Below are positions 19,203-27,818 of a DNA stretch of 64,000 nucleotides, piece after piece. Position numbers and translations under genes: made by a program. The stretch lies in assembly GCF_036170895.1 (NCBI RefSeq), contig NZ_CP108036.1, positions 1,798,001-1,862,000 on the forward strand, in the 5' to 3' direction. The notes beneath the pieces are model-generated. The model saw nothing but the letters and a program-made list of their open reading frames with translations, did not search any database and was not told where the DNA came from. Positions within the stretch are counted from its first letter, which is position 1, and each line of letters opens with the position of its first letter. Origin of the DNA: Streptomyces erythrochromogenes (GTDB lineage Bacteria; Actinomycetota; Actinomycetes; Streptomycetales; Streptomycetaceae).

Positions 19203-20939
19203 CTACTCGGGTACTCCGGCGAACTCGACGACGGTGTCGAGGCGGGCCTGGGTGCGGCGGTTCACCACGGTCACGCCGATCTCGGTGCCGCCGAAGGTGA
19301 AGTGCAGGTCCACGACGCGGTCCTCGACGTCTTCGCCGACCGAGTCGCGGATGTCGACGACGACGGTGCCCAGGAGACGGGCGCCGGGTGTCTTGACCGT
19401 CAGGCCCTTCACGGCGGGTACCGCGTACAGCGCGACCTCCAGTTCGCTCTGCTCCTTGCTCAGCGGGAGGAGGGAGTGGGTGCGTTCGCTGCCGACCCGG
19501 ACCGATTCGCCCATGAGGACGAGGGGGTCGAGGACCCCGTCGCGGAAGGCGCCCTGGCCCCTGACCCGGGTGATGCCGAGGGCGCGGACGGCTCCCGACT
19601 CGCGCAGCACGCCGCCGAACCTGCGGCGGGTGGAGACCTCGACGGCGTACGTGTGGGACGCGCGCCGGGAGTGCACGACCTCGGGGCGGCAGGCGTAGTG
19701 CACGGCGCCGCCGAGCACCGCGCGGGAGGGGTTCGGCGGGATCATCAGCTGGACCCCGGCCGGGAACTCCTTGTCGATGTGCTGGCCGAGCCGGCTCTGG
19801 ACGTAGGGCGACTGGGCGAATCCGCCGACCAGGATCACGCGCAGGCCCTCGGCGGCGACGGCCGGGTCGGCGAGCAGTTCGCGGATCTGGGTGCTCACCA
19901 GCTTCTGGAGGGGTTCGGTGGTGCCCTGGAAGAGGCCCCGCATCACGTCGGGTTCGATGACGATGTGGTCGTCGACGCCCTGCTGTTCCGCGGCGAGGCG
20001 CTGGGATCCGCCGTGGGGGTCGATGATCCGGCTCGCCTTGAGGGAGATCGGGATGCGGACGGCGCTGTCCCCGTCGCGGAAGCCGGTCTTGAGCCGTTCG
20101 AAGGCGTCCATCAGCTCCATCAGCTGGGCGGGGGCGGCTTCGAGGGCCTTGAACGCGGCCTGTCCGAGCCGCGGGCGGAGCACCTGGACCTGGAAGCGGC
20201 GGTTGATGAAGTTGGAGCCCAGTTTGCCGCCGGAGGGCGGGCGCAGCTGTTCGAGGGAGCCGTCGCGCCGGCACCGGTAGGCGGCGATGTCCACCGTGCC
20301 GCCGCCGCAGTCGACGACCAGCGTGGCCAGGGAACCGAGGCCGCCGATTCCGGCGGCGGCGTCCTGGGCGCAGTACACGGTCGCGGCCTCGGGCTCGGTC
20401 ACCAGGATCAGCCGGTTGCGGTCGTGTGCGGGGAAGCCGGCCTGGCGGGCGGCCTCGCGCATGAGGTTGCGCTCCTCGGGCTCCCAGATGGCGGGGACGG
20501 TCAGGCACCAGCGGATGTCGGACTCCAGGAACCCGCCGCCGCCCACGATCCGGTCCAGGGCCGCGCCGCGGAGTCTGCGCAGGTAGGCCGCGATCAGCGG
20601 TACGGCTCGTTCCGGGGTGCCGACGAGGCCCGCACCGGGGTCCCGGGCTGCGTCCCGGCCCTCGCGCCTCAGCCACATCTTGAACCCGTGCTCCAGGCGG
20701 CCCTCCTCCTCCGCGGCGCTCGCGCGCCGGGCGGAGTACCCCCAGTGGCGGTCGTTGCCGTCGGGGTCGAGGAAGAGCGCGGAGAGGTTCTTGGGATAGG
20801 TGAGGGGGGCGTCGTCCCACTGGTCCGGATAGTCGATCTGGCGCTCGCCGGGTGCGTCCGCGCCGGCCGGGAGCACCGCCCAGGCGAACCCGGAGCCGTG
20901 CGTCCCGAAGTCGATGGCCGCCACAACCCTGTACGTCAT
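19203..20939 (-). CDS. HSPA12-like Hsp70 family ATPase
   Basis: A 578-residue actin-fold ATPase. Phosphate-1 AIDFGTHGSGFAWA (residues 7-20), TEPEAATVYCAQD, phosphate-2 LVVDCGGGTVDIAAY (about 207-221) and adenosine motif VILVGGFAQSPYVQSRL (about 365-381) are all intact. The VTEPEAATVYC and DCGGGTVD wording resembles the divergent HSPA12 branch rather than DnaK; there is no DnaK-type substrate lid or EEVD tail. ATG 20939 is preceded by GAGGGGG. It is the first gene of the operon with the coiled-coil and kinase genes, and divergent from a secreted esterase across a 313-bp spacer with orphan operators. Role unknown; a sensor or assembly chaperone is plausible. Confidence 0.88.
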   Translation of the reverse strand: MTYRVVAAIDFGTHGSGFAWAVLPAGADAPGERQIDYPDQWDDAPLTYPKNLSALFLDPDGNDRHWGYSARRASAAEEEGRLEHGFKMWLRREGRDAARDPGAGLVGTPERAVPLIAAYLRRLRGAALDRIVGGGGFLESDIRWCLTVPAIWEPEERNLMREAARQAGFPAHDRNRLILVTEPEAATVYCAQDAAAGIGGLGSLATLVVDCGGGTVDIAAYRCRRDGSLEQLRPPSGGKLGSNFINRRFQVQVLRPRLGQAAFKALEAAPAQLMELMDAFERLKTGFRDGDSAVRIPISLKASRIIDPHGGSQRLAAEQQGVDDHIVIEPDVMRGLFQGTTEPLQKLVSTQIRELLADPAVAAEGLRVILVGGFAQSPYVQSRLGQHIDKEFPAGVQLMIPPNPSRAVLGGAVHYACRPEVVHSRRASHTYAVEVSTRRRFGGVLRESGAVRALGITRVRGQGAFRDGVLDPLVLMGESVRVGSERTHSLLPLSKEQSELEVALYAVPAVKGLTVKTPGARLLGTVVVDIRDSVGEDVEDRVVDLHFTFGGTEIGVTVVNRRTQARLDTVVEFAGVPE

Positions 20940-21080
20940 GCGTGGTGTCCCCCTCGCCCTCACCGGTGCCCGCGGCCGGAAGGGTGGACATTGTTACACA
21001 CGGTGGACACTTCACGGACGCTCAGTCAGCCCACCTGCACCGCAAGGGAGTTGACCCCGCCGGCACGGCACAGGAGACCG

Positions 21081-21098
21081 AACGACCGATCGGTCGTT
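21081..21098. promoter_or_regulatory. 18-bp perfect palindrome, TetR-operator-like
   Basis: AACGACCGATCGGTCGTT is a perfect 18-bp palindrome in the divergent spacer between the Hsp70-like gene and the SGNH hydrolase. The ACCGATCGGT core is typical of TetR-family operators. No TetR gene lies in the window, so the regulator is unlinked. Nothing else in 20940-21252 looks coding. Confidence 0.65.
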
Positions 21099-21200
21099 AC
21101 TGGTTCGTAACTTCCCTGTACCTAGCGGTAACAAGCGGGCCCGTGTCACCTTTCCGATGCCACCGGCCGGCGGTACCCCCACTTTCCCAGCCACACGAGA

Positions 21201-21220
21201 CGGCAACGAAGTCGTTGCCG
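21201..21220. promoter_or_regulatory. 20-bp inverted repeat just upstream of SGNH hydrolase
   Basis: CGGCAACGA and TCGTTGCCG form perfect 9-bp arms around a 2-nt centre, 33 bp before the start codon. It could be an operator or a 5'-leader hairpin limiting translation. Confidence 0.55.
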
Positions 21221-21252
21221 GCTTCGGCGTGGCCTAGCGCAGGAGTTCCGCA

Positions 21253-22443
21253 GTGATCGGATTCCGCAACGTCAGCAAGGACCGGGTCCCCCGTCGGGTG
21301 CGACGACTGGCCTGTGCCGCCGTGACCGTGCCGCTCGCCGCCGGCGCGCTGCTGGCCGGCGGCGCCGGAACCGCCGGGGCCGCCCCCGGGACCGGGCCCA
21401 CGGCCGTGGTGTCCATGGGCGACAGCTACATCTCCGGCGAGGCCGGGCGCTGGAAGGGCAACAGCCTGACCAACACCGGGAACCGCAACGGCACGGACCG
21501 GGGCTGGGTCAGCGGCAGCACCTACGATCCCGCCAGGGTGTACGGGACCACGGCCGGCGGCTGCCACCGGTCGGACTCGGCGGAGGTGCGCAGCGCCGGG
21601 GCGATCGCCGACGTCGCCGTGAACCTGGCCTGCTCCGGGGCCGTCTCGCAGAACGTGTTCCGCGCCTCCAACGGCGGCGTCTCCTACAGGGGCGAAGCCC
21701 CCCAGGCCGATCAGCTGGCCGCGGTGGCCGCGAGCAACAACGTCAAGGTCATCGCCCTGTCCATCGGCGGCAACGACCTGGGATTCGCCGACATCATCAA
21801 GGACTGCGCCCTCGACTTCGTCATCTGGAACTCGTACTGCTACGACGACCAGCAGTACGGCGTCGACCAGAAGATCGACGCGGTCATGGCCGACGTCGGC
21901 AAGTCGGTCGACGAGATCCGGGCCGTCATGCGTACGGCCGGGTACGCCGACTCCTCCTACCGGATCGTGCTCCAGTCCTACCCGTCGCCGATCCCGCGCG
22001 GCGCGGAGAACCGGTACACCCAGAGCGACTGGAGCCGGCTCAACACGGGCGGATGCCCCTTCTGGAACCGTGACTCGGACTGGGCGCGCGACTCGCTCGT
22101 GCCGCAGATCGCGGGCCGCATCAAGGGCGTCGCCGCGGCCAAGGGCGTGCAGTTCCTGGACCTTCGGGACATGCTCCAGGGACGCGAGGTGTGCGCCAAG
22201 GCGAGCAAGCCGGTGAGCTCCACGGTGCCGGCCTCGGGCAGGACGAGCGAGTGGGCGCGCTGGATCGACAACAACGAGTCGCAGGGCCTGATCCAGGAGT
22301 CCATGCACCCCAACTACTACGGCCAGCTGGCCGCCGGCCGGTGCCTGGCCCTGGCGGTGGCACAGCCCGCGGCCTCGGCCACCAGCTGCAAGAACACGGC
22401 GGGGAGCGATCACACCGGGATGTTCCTGACACCGGCGCCGTAG
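21253..22443 (+). CDS. Secreted SGNH/GDSL-family hydrolase
   Basis: A 396-residue exported esterase/lipase. GTG 21253 follows an AGGAG site; the N-terminus has basic residues (KDRVPRRVRR) then a hydrophobic signal peptide ending near GAGTAGAAPG. SGNH blocks: Ser in VVSMGDSYISGEAGRW (block I), Gly in AVNLACSGA (block II), Asn in ALSIGGNDLGFADII (block III) and the late Asp-x-x-His-like pair in ESMHPNYYGQLA (block V). Cys residues (CHRSD, LACSG, DCALDF, YCYDD, GCPFWN, EVCAK) suggest several disulfides. Acts outside the cell; substrate probably an ester lipid or glycan ester. Two inverted repeats in the upstream spacer suggest regulated expression. Confidence 0.92.
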   Translation: MIGFRNVSKDRVPRRVRRLACAAVTVPLAAGALLAGGAGTAGAAPGTGPTAVVSMGDSYISGEAGRWKGNSLTNTGNRNGTDRGWVSGSTYDPARVYGTTAGGCHRSDSAEVRSAGAIADVAVNLACSGAVSQNVFRASNGGVSYRGEAPQADQLAAVAASNNVKVIALSIGGNDLGFADIIKDCALDFVIWNSYCYDDQQYGVDQKIDAVMADVGKSVDEIRAVMRTAGYADSSYRIVLQSYPSPIPRGAENRYTQSDWSRLNTGGCPFWNRDSDWARDSLVPQIAGRIKGVAAAKGVQFLDLRDMLQGREVCAKASKPVSSTVPASGRTSEWARWIDNNESQGLIQESMHPNYYGQLAAGRCLALAVAQPAASATSCKNTAGSDHTGMFLTPAP

Positions 22444-22493
22444 CGGTGAAAACCGGATGATCGACAGCGGTGCGGGCTGGCATGCTCTCGCGC

Positions 22494-23081
22494 ATGGCAG
22501 TCCGCAACGCACGTCCCAGTCTCTACATCTCCGTCGACATCGAGGCCGACGGACCCATTCCGGGACCGTATTCGATGATCAGCTTCGGGGCCGCGGTCGC
22601 CGGCCGGCAGGAGGGGGATGCGTATACGGCCGCAGATCCGCAAAGGCGCACCTTCTACCGGGAGTTGCGGCCGATCAGTGACGCGTTCGTGCCCGAGGCG
22701 CTGGCCGTCAGCGGGCTCGACCGCGACCGGCTGGTCCGGGAGGGCGCCGATCCGGCGGCGGCGATGGCCGAGTTCCGCGCCTGGGTGCGGAAGGTGTCCG
22801 TGGACGCCCAACCGGTGATGTGCGGCTACCCGGCGTCCTTCGACTGGACGTTCCTGTACTGGTACCTGATGCGGTTCGGCGGGGACAGCCCCTTCGGACA
22901 CTCCGGGTGCCTCGACATGAAGACCCTCTACGCGACGAAGGCGCGGGTGCCTCTGCGGGCCGCGGTCAAGGGGCGGATGCCCCGCGAACTGCTGTCCCGG
23001 CGGCGCCACACGCACCACGCACTCGACGACGCGATCGAGCAGGCCGAGCTGATGAGCAACCTGATGCTCTGGCGGCCCTGA
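22494..23081 (+). CDS. DEDD-family 3'-5' exonuclease
   Basis: A 195-residue exonuclease-fold protein. The four acidic metal ligands of the DEDDh family are visible: D and E in YISVDIEADGP, D in YPASFDWTFLYWYL and HxAxxD in HTHHALDDAIEQAE. It is shorter than DNA polymerase epsilon-like exonucleases and has no extra domain. ATG 22494 is used; ATG 22482 in the same frame is possible. It follows the esterase gene by 50 bp and may be read from it. Nucleic acid substrate (RNA or DNA) cannot be told from sequence. Confidence 0.85.
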   Translation: MAVRNARPSLYISVDIEADGPIPGPYSMISFGAAVAGRQEGDAYTAADPQRRTFYRELRPISDAFVPEALAVSGLDRDRLVREGADPAAAMAEFRAWVRKVSVDAQPVMCGYPASFDWTFLYWYLMRFGGDSPFGHSGCLDMKTLYATKARVPLRAAVKGRMPRELLSRRRHTHHALDDAIEQAELMSNLMLWRP

Positions 23082-23136
23082 CCCGGCGCGCCGTCACCGC
23101 ACGTACGGGCGCACGGCGGTTCGCTCGTACCGGACG

Positions 23137-23183
23137 CGGCGGTGCGCTCGCCACACCCGCAGTGGGTGGCGAGCGCGCCGCCG
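23137..23183. terminator. Bidirectional terminator between exonuclease and permease
   Basis: An 18-bp stem (CGGCGGTGCGCTCGCCAC with its complement at 23166-23183, one G-T pair) with an 11-nt loop, between convergent genes. Confidence 0.88.
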
Positions 23184-23197
23184 TGCTTCCTTGCCGG

Positions 23198-24589
23198 TCA
23201 GTGGATCGGCACGGGTTCGGGTGCGGCCCCCGAGGCCGCACCCTTCCTGGCACCGAGGTGGTTGAAGGCCAGGTTCAGCACGATGGCCACCACGCAGCCG
23301 GTGCTGATGCCGGAGTCGAGGACGACCAGCAGGTCCTTCGGGAAGGCGTGGTAGAAATCCGGCGCGGCGATCGGGATCAGGCCGATGCCGACGGACGCGG
23401 CGACGATCAGGGCGTTCTCGCCCTTCTCCATGGCCGCGCCGGCCAGGGTCTGGATGCCGCTGGCGGCCACCGAACCGAAGAGGACGATGCCGGCGCCGCC
23501 CAGGACGGGCAGCGGGACCACTCCGATGACGGAGGCGGCCATCGGACACAGGCCCAGCAGGATCAGGATGCCGCCGCCCGCGGCGACGACGAAGCGGCTG
23601 CGCACCTTGGTCATGGCGACCAGGCCGATGTTCTGGGCGAAGGCGCTGCACATGAACCCGTTGAAGAGCGGGCTGATCGCGCTGCCGAGGGTGTCTGCGC
23701 GCAGGCCTCCCGCGATGGCCCTCTCGTCCGCCGGCCGGCCGACGATCTTGCCCAGGGCCAGGATGTCGGCGGTGGACTCGGTCATGCAGACGAGCATGAC
23801 GATGCACATCGAGACGATCGCGGCGACCTGGAACTGCGGCGCGCCGAAGTGGAACGGCGTGGGGAAGCCGACCACCGAGGCGTTCCTGACGGCGTCGAAG
23901 CCGGTCATCCCCAGCGGAAGCGCGATCAGGGTGCCCGCGACCAGTCCGAGCAGGATGGAGATCTGCTGGAGGAAGCCGCGCAGGAACTTGCGCATGAGCA
24001 GGACGATCACCAGGGTGACGGCGGCCATGCCGATGTTCTTCATGGAGCCGTAGTCGGCGGCGGTGCGGTTGCCGCCCTGCGACCAGTTGAAGGCCACGGG
24101 CAGGAGCGAGACGCCGATCAGGGTGATGACCGTGCCCGTGACGACTGGCGGGAAGAAGCGGACGAGCTTGCCGAAGTAGGGGGCGGCGAGGAAGCCGATG
24201 GCTCCGGCGACGATGATCGCGCCGAAGATGACGGGGAGGGCGTCCGCACCCTCCCCCTTCCCTATGGCGATCATCGGGGTCACACCGGCGAAGGAGACGC
24301 CGTTGACGAAGGGGAGTTTGGCGCCGATCTTCCAGAAACCGAGGGTCTGCAGGAGGGTGGCGAGCCCGGCGGTGAAGAGCGAGGCGCCCATCAGGAAGGC
24401 GGTCTCGGAGGCGGAGAGTCCGACCGCGGGGCCGACGATCATGGGCGGGGCCACGACACCCGCGTACATGGCGGCCACGTGCTGCAGGCCGCTCGTGAAC
24501 ATTTTCAGCGGAGGCAGGGTCTCGTCGACCGGGTGCTTCTCCTCCGGTACTGCGACTGCGTCTTTGCGAAACCTGGGCGGTTGGGCCAC
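23198..24589 (-). CDS. NCS2-family xanthine/uric acid permease
   Basis: A 463-residue membrane transporter of the nucleobase-ascorbate (NCS2) family, about 14 helices. The QH motif is in SGLQHVAAMYAGVVAPP, and the signature region is CMTESTADILALGKIVGRP, with FAQNIGLVAMTKVRSR just downstream as in urate/xanthine permeases (PucJ, UacT, XanQ). The N-terminal 25 residues are cytosolic. It lies downstream of 8-oxoguanine deaminase in the same direction after a terminator and a 314-bp spacer, so it likely has its own promoter. Imports purines for the degradative pathway encoded beside it. Confidence 0.93.
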   Translation of the reverse strand: MAQPPRFRKDAVAVPEEKHPVDETLPPLKMFTSGLQHVAAMYAGVVAPPMIVGPAVGLSASETAFLMGASLFTAGLATLLQTLGFWKIGAKLPFVNGVSFAGVTPMIAIGKGEGADALPVIFGAIIVAGAIGFLAAPYFGKLVRFFPPVVTGTVITLIGVSLLPVAFNWSQGGNRTAADYGSMKNIGMAAVTLVIVLLMRKFLRGFLQQISILLGLVAGTLIALPLGMTGFDAVRNASVVGFPTPFHFGAPQFQVAAIVSMCIVMLVCMTESTADILALGKIVGRPADERAIAGGLRADTLGSAISPLFNGFMCSAFAQNIGLVAMTKVRSRFVVAAGGGILILLGLCPMAASVIGVVPLPVLGGAGIVLFGSVAASGIQTLAGAAMEKGENALIVAASVGIGLIPIAAPDFYHAFPKDLLVVLDSGISTGCVVAIVLNLAFNHLGARKGAASGAAPEPVPIH

Positions 24590-24903
24590 GGCTTCCTCCG
24601 GTCGGGTAACACGTCGGCAGGGACGTGGGTGTCATGGAGGTGGTGCGAAAGCGGTGCGAGTCGAGCGCGTGTGTGAAGTTGTGGGTGGAGCCGGTGGAGC
24701 CACTTCTTGGTCCCAAGGGGTGCAGAAACGATTCGCCCAATCGCCGCTCCCGCGATGCGCCATGGCGCTGGTGGCACGAGTCACCGCTCCCGGGGACGCC
24801 TTCGGATTTCCTCGGGCGCCTCCCGGGAACGGCTGCCCACGGACCCCGCTCGGGTCCGCGGCGGCCGGCCGGGGGCCGTCCCCCCCGGCCGGACTCCGGG
24901 GGA
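24590..24903. other. Intergenic region holding terminator 24865-24892
   Basis: No convincing gene. CCGGCCGGGGG and CCCCCGGCCGG form an 11-bp perfect stem (24865-24892) just downstream of the deaminase stop, a likely terminator for the leftward purine operon. Neither ureide palindrome was found before the permease. Confidence 0.7.
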
Positions 24904-26304
24904 TCAGGCCTGCGCGATCCGCGCGAGGCGCTGGGCCTCTTCCCGCGTGGACACCGCGATGGCGTCCTCGTCGGCGAAGAGCAGTCGGTTGTTCTCGACG
25001 ATCTGCTTGCCGTTGACGAACGAGGCCGTCACCGGGGCGGCCGCACCGAAGACCAGAGCGGTCACCGGGTCGGCGATCGAGGAGTGCAGGAAGGTGTTCA
25101 GGTTCCACAGGACCAGGTCGGCGCACTTGCCGACCTCCAGCGAACCGATGTTGTCGGCACGGCCGAGGACCTGGGCGCCTCCGTAGGTACCGAGGCGCAG
25201 GGCCTGGCGCGCGTTCAGGGCGCGCTCGCGGTGGACCGGGTTCAGGCGGTTGATCAGCAGCGCGTTGCGCAGCTCGGTGTGCAGCTCACCGGACTCGTTG
25301 GAGGCGGTGCCGTCCACGCCGAGGCCGACCGGGACGCCGGCGGCGAGCATGTCCGGGACGCGGGCGATGCCGGCGGCCAGACGGGCGTTGGAGGACGGGC
25401 AGTGCGCGACACCGGTCTTGGTACGGGCGAAAGCGGCGATGTCGGAGTCGTTCATGTGGACGCTGTGCGCCATCCACACGTCCTCGCCGAGCCAGCCGGT
25501 CGACTCGAAGTAGTCGGTCGGGCCCATGCCGAAGAGCTCGTGGCAGAACTTCTCTTCCTCGACGGTCTCGCTGCCGTGCGTGTGCATGCGCACGCCGAGG
25601 CGGCGGGCCAGCTCGGCGCCCTGCTTGAGCAGTTCGGTGGAGACCGAGAAGGGGGAGCAGGGGGCGACGGCGACCTGGGTCATCGAGTCGAAGGACGCGT
25701 CGTGGAACTTCTTGACGGTCGCCTCGGTGTCGGCCAGCGCGCCCTCGAGGGTCTCGACGGCGTGGTCCGGCGGCAGGCCGCCGTCCTTCTCGCTGCGGTC
25801 CATGGAGCCGCGGGCGAGGGTGAAGCGGACGCCCATCTCGGACGCGGCCCGGATGATCGAGCCGGACAGGTCGCCGGAGCCCTTGGGGAAGACGTAGTGG
25901 TGGTCCATCGCGGTGGTGACACCGCCCTTGGCCATCGCGGCGAGGGAGCCCTGCGCGGCCGTGTACGTCATCTGCTCGTCGATGCGCGCCCACGTCGGGT
26001 ACAGCGCGACGAGCCAGTTGAAGAGGTTGTGGTCGGTGGCCAGGCCACGCGTGATCCACTGGTAGAAGTGGTGGTGCGTGTTGACCAGACCGGGGGTCAC
26101 GAGGTGCCCGGTACCGTCGATGCGGCGGACTACGTTCTCGAGGTTCTCGGGGGCCTTGCCCGCACCGATGAATTCGATCCTGTTGCCTGCGACGACGATG
26201 TGGCCCGAGGCGTACTCGGTGTCATTGGCGTCGACGGTCGCGATCGCACAGTTCTCGATGACGATGCGCCGGGTGGCGCTGTCATGGGCTGCCGATGCTG
26301 CCAT
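24904..26304 (-). CDS. 8-oxoguanine deaminase
   Basis: A 466-residue amidohydrolase of the ATZ/TRZ guanine-deaminase group converting 8-oxoguanine to urate. Zinc ligands: HHHFYQWITRG, HTHGSETVEEEKFCHEL, the His in VWMAHSVHMND and the Asp in VGLGVDGTASNESGELHTE. The cysteine-containing FCHELFGMGPTDY loop and VAHCPSSNARLAAG fit the 8-oxoguanine subgroup better than classical guanine deaminase. ATG 26304 follows GAGGA and is where homology starts. It feeds urate to the uricase gene directly upstream (155 bp gap, same strand). Confidence 0.9.
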   Translation of the reverse strand: MAASAAHDSATRRIVIENCAIATVDANDTEYASGHIVVAGNRIEFIGAGKAPENLENVVRRIDGTGHLVTPGLVNTHHHFYQWITRGLATDHNLFNWLVALYPTWARIDEQMTYTAAQGSLAAMAKGGVTTAMDHHYVFPKGSGDLSGSIIRAASEMGVRFTLARGSMDRSEKDGGLPPDHAVETLEGALADTEATVKKFHDASFDSMTQVAVAPCSPFSVSTELLKQGAELARRLGVRMHTHGSETVEEEKFCHELFGMGPTDYFESTGWLGEDVWMAHSVHMNDSDIAAFARTKTGVAHCPSSNARLAAGIARVPDMLAAGVPVGLGVDGTASNESGELHTELRNALLINRLNPVHRERALNARQALRLGTYGGAQVLGRADNIGSLEVGKCADLVLWNLNTFLHSSIADPVTALVFGAAAPVTASFVNGKQIVENNRLLFADEDAIAVSTREEAQRLARIAQA

Positions 26305-26495
26305 GGGACTTCCTCGTGCTTTCAGTGGCGGTGCGGGCACGGCAGGACCCAGGGGATTTGAGTGCCGGAGCCGGGGCCTTGGCAGCTGACAGTACTGCCG
26401 CCCCGTGTGGTGCGTCCGGGTGCCGATTCAGGAAGTTGGGTCGTGTCGCGCGGTCCCGGGGCCACTGCGGAGCCCCGGGACGCGCGTGCCGCGCT

Positions 26496-27419
26496 CTAGA
26501 GGTTGGTCATGTCCACCGGGATGCGCGCGTCGGCGCCGTCCCGCAGGATCGTGGCCTCGATCAGACCGTAGGGACGGTCCGCGGCGAAGTACACCTCGTT
26601 GTCGTTCTTGAGGCCGAAGGGCTCCAGGTCGACGAGGAAGTGGTGCTTGTTCGGGAGCGAGAAGCGGACCTCGTCGATCTCCGAACGGTGGTTGATGATG
26701 CGCGAACCCATCTGGTAGAGGGTCTGCTGCAGCGAGAGGGAGTAGGTCTCCGCGAAGGCCTGCAGCATGTGCTTGCGGGTCTCGGCGTAGGACTTCTCCC
26801 AGTTGGGCATCCGCTGCTCGTCGTCCGACCAGTTGAAGCGCCAGCGGCTCGACACCTGGGTGGCCAGGATGCGGTCGTACGCCTCCTGCAGCGTCGTGTA
26901 CTTGTCCTTCACGTAACCCCAGAACTCGGAGTTCGTGGAGTTCATGACGACCAGGTCCTTGAGGCCGGAGATGACCTCCCAGTTCTGGCCGTCGTACGTG
27001 ATCTGGGTGACGCGGGTCTCCATGCCCTGGCGGACGAAGGAGTGGTTCACCTCGTCGGCGCCGATGAACTTGGAGTTGGCGTCGGACGTGGCGATCCGGT
27101 CCCAGGCGTACTCCTCGATCCGGATGCGCGCGCGCTGGATCGGCTCCTGGCTGTTCACGAACCAGCGGGCCAGGTGGATGCCGAACTGCTCGGCGGACTC
27201 GATGCCGTACTCCTTGGCGAACGCGTACACCGTGTTCTTGGTGGTGTCCGTCGGCAGGACGTTGGCGTTCGAGCCGGAGTAGTGGACGTCGTCCATGTCG
27301 CCGGAGAGGGCGACCGAGACGTTCAGATCCTTGATGTGGTGCGTGTCGCCGTCCCGCGTGATCTTGACGACGCGGTTCTCTGCTTTGCCGTACTGGTTCT
27401 GGCCCAGAATCGTGGCCAT
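26496..27419 (-). CDS. uaZ: Urate oxidase (uricase)
   Basis: A 307-residue cofactor-free oxidase turning urate and O2 into 5-hydroxyisourate and H2O2. Tandem T-fold domains: N-terminal LGQNQYGKAENRVVKITRDG, the catalytic-Thr region NVLPTDTTKNTVYAFAKEYG with IESAEQFGIHLARWFV, FVRQGMETRVTQITYDG, and C-terminal GSRIINHRSEIDEVRFSLPN with LPNKHHFLVDLEPFGLKND. It ends ILRDGADARIPVDMTNL. Located one base after the HIU hydrolase stop, so in the same operon. The peroxide produced explains co-regulation of the catalase nearby. Confidence 0.97.
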   Translation of the reverse strand: MATILGQNQYGKAENRVVKITRDGDTHHIKDLNVSVALSGDMDDVHYSGSNANVLPTDTTKNTVYAFAKEYGIESAEQFGIHLARWFVNSQEPIQRARIRIEEYAWDRIATSDANSKFIGADEVNHSFVRQGMETRVTQITYDGQNWEVISGLKDLVVMNSTNSEFWGYVKDKYTTLQEAYDRILATQVSSRWRFNWSDDEQRMPNWEKSYAETRKHMLQAFAETYSLSLQQTLYQMGSRIINHRSEIDEVRFSLPNKHHFLVDLEPFGLKNDNEVYFAADRPYGLIEATILRDGADARIPVDMTNL

Positions 27420-27420
27420 G

Positions 27421-27810
27421 CTAGCTCCCTCGGTAAACGGAGTAGCCGAACGGGTTGAGCAGCAGCGGTACGTGGTAGTGCTCGCCCGGGTTCACCGCGA
27501 ACGTGATGGTGACCTCGGGGAAGAACGTAGCGCTGTCCCTTACGCGGGGGGCGTCCTGCTGCGCCTCGGCTTGCTTCTTTGAGAAGTACGTCTCGGTCTC
27601 GAAGTCCAGACGTACGTGGGTGGTGCCCTCCGGCAGCGCCGGCAGGTCCTTGCAGCGCCCGTCCGCATCGGTGGCGGATCCGCCCAGGGCCACCCACTCG
27701 CCGTCGAGTCCCGTACGGGCCGACAGGGAGATGGCGACGCCCTCGGCGGGCTTGCCGATGCTGGTGTCCAGGATGTGCGTGGACACCGACGCGGTGGTCT
27801 CGGTGCTCAT
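27421..27810 (-). CDS. uraH: Hydroxyisourate hydrolase (transthyretin-like)
   Basis: A 129-residue enzyme hydrolysing 5-hydroxyisourate to OHCU. Hallmarks: N-terminal ASVSTHILDTSIGKPAEGV (catalytic His), an Arg in LDFETETYF-preceding THVRLD, and the C-terminal YHVPLLLNPFGYSVYRGS with the YRGS tetrapeptide that separates HIU hydrolases from transthyretin. Start is placed at ATG 27810; a GTG at 27822 overlaps the upstream stop but sits almost on the AAGGAG site. Middle gene of the uraD-uraH-uricase operon. Confidence 0.94.
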   Translation of the reverse strand: MSTETTASVSTHILDTSIGKPAEGVAISLSARTGLDGEWVALGGSATDADGRCKDLPALPEGTTHVRLDFETETYFSKKQAEAQQDAPRVRDSATFFPEVTITFAVNPGEHYHVPLLLNPFGYSVYRGS

Positions 27811-27818
27811 GGTCGGTC

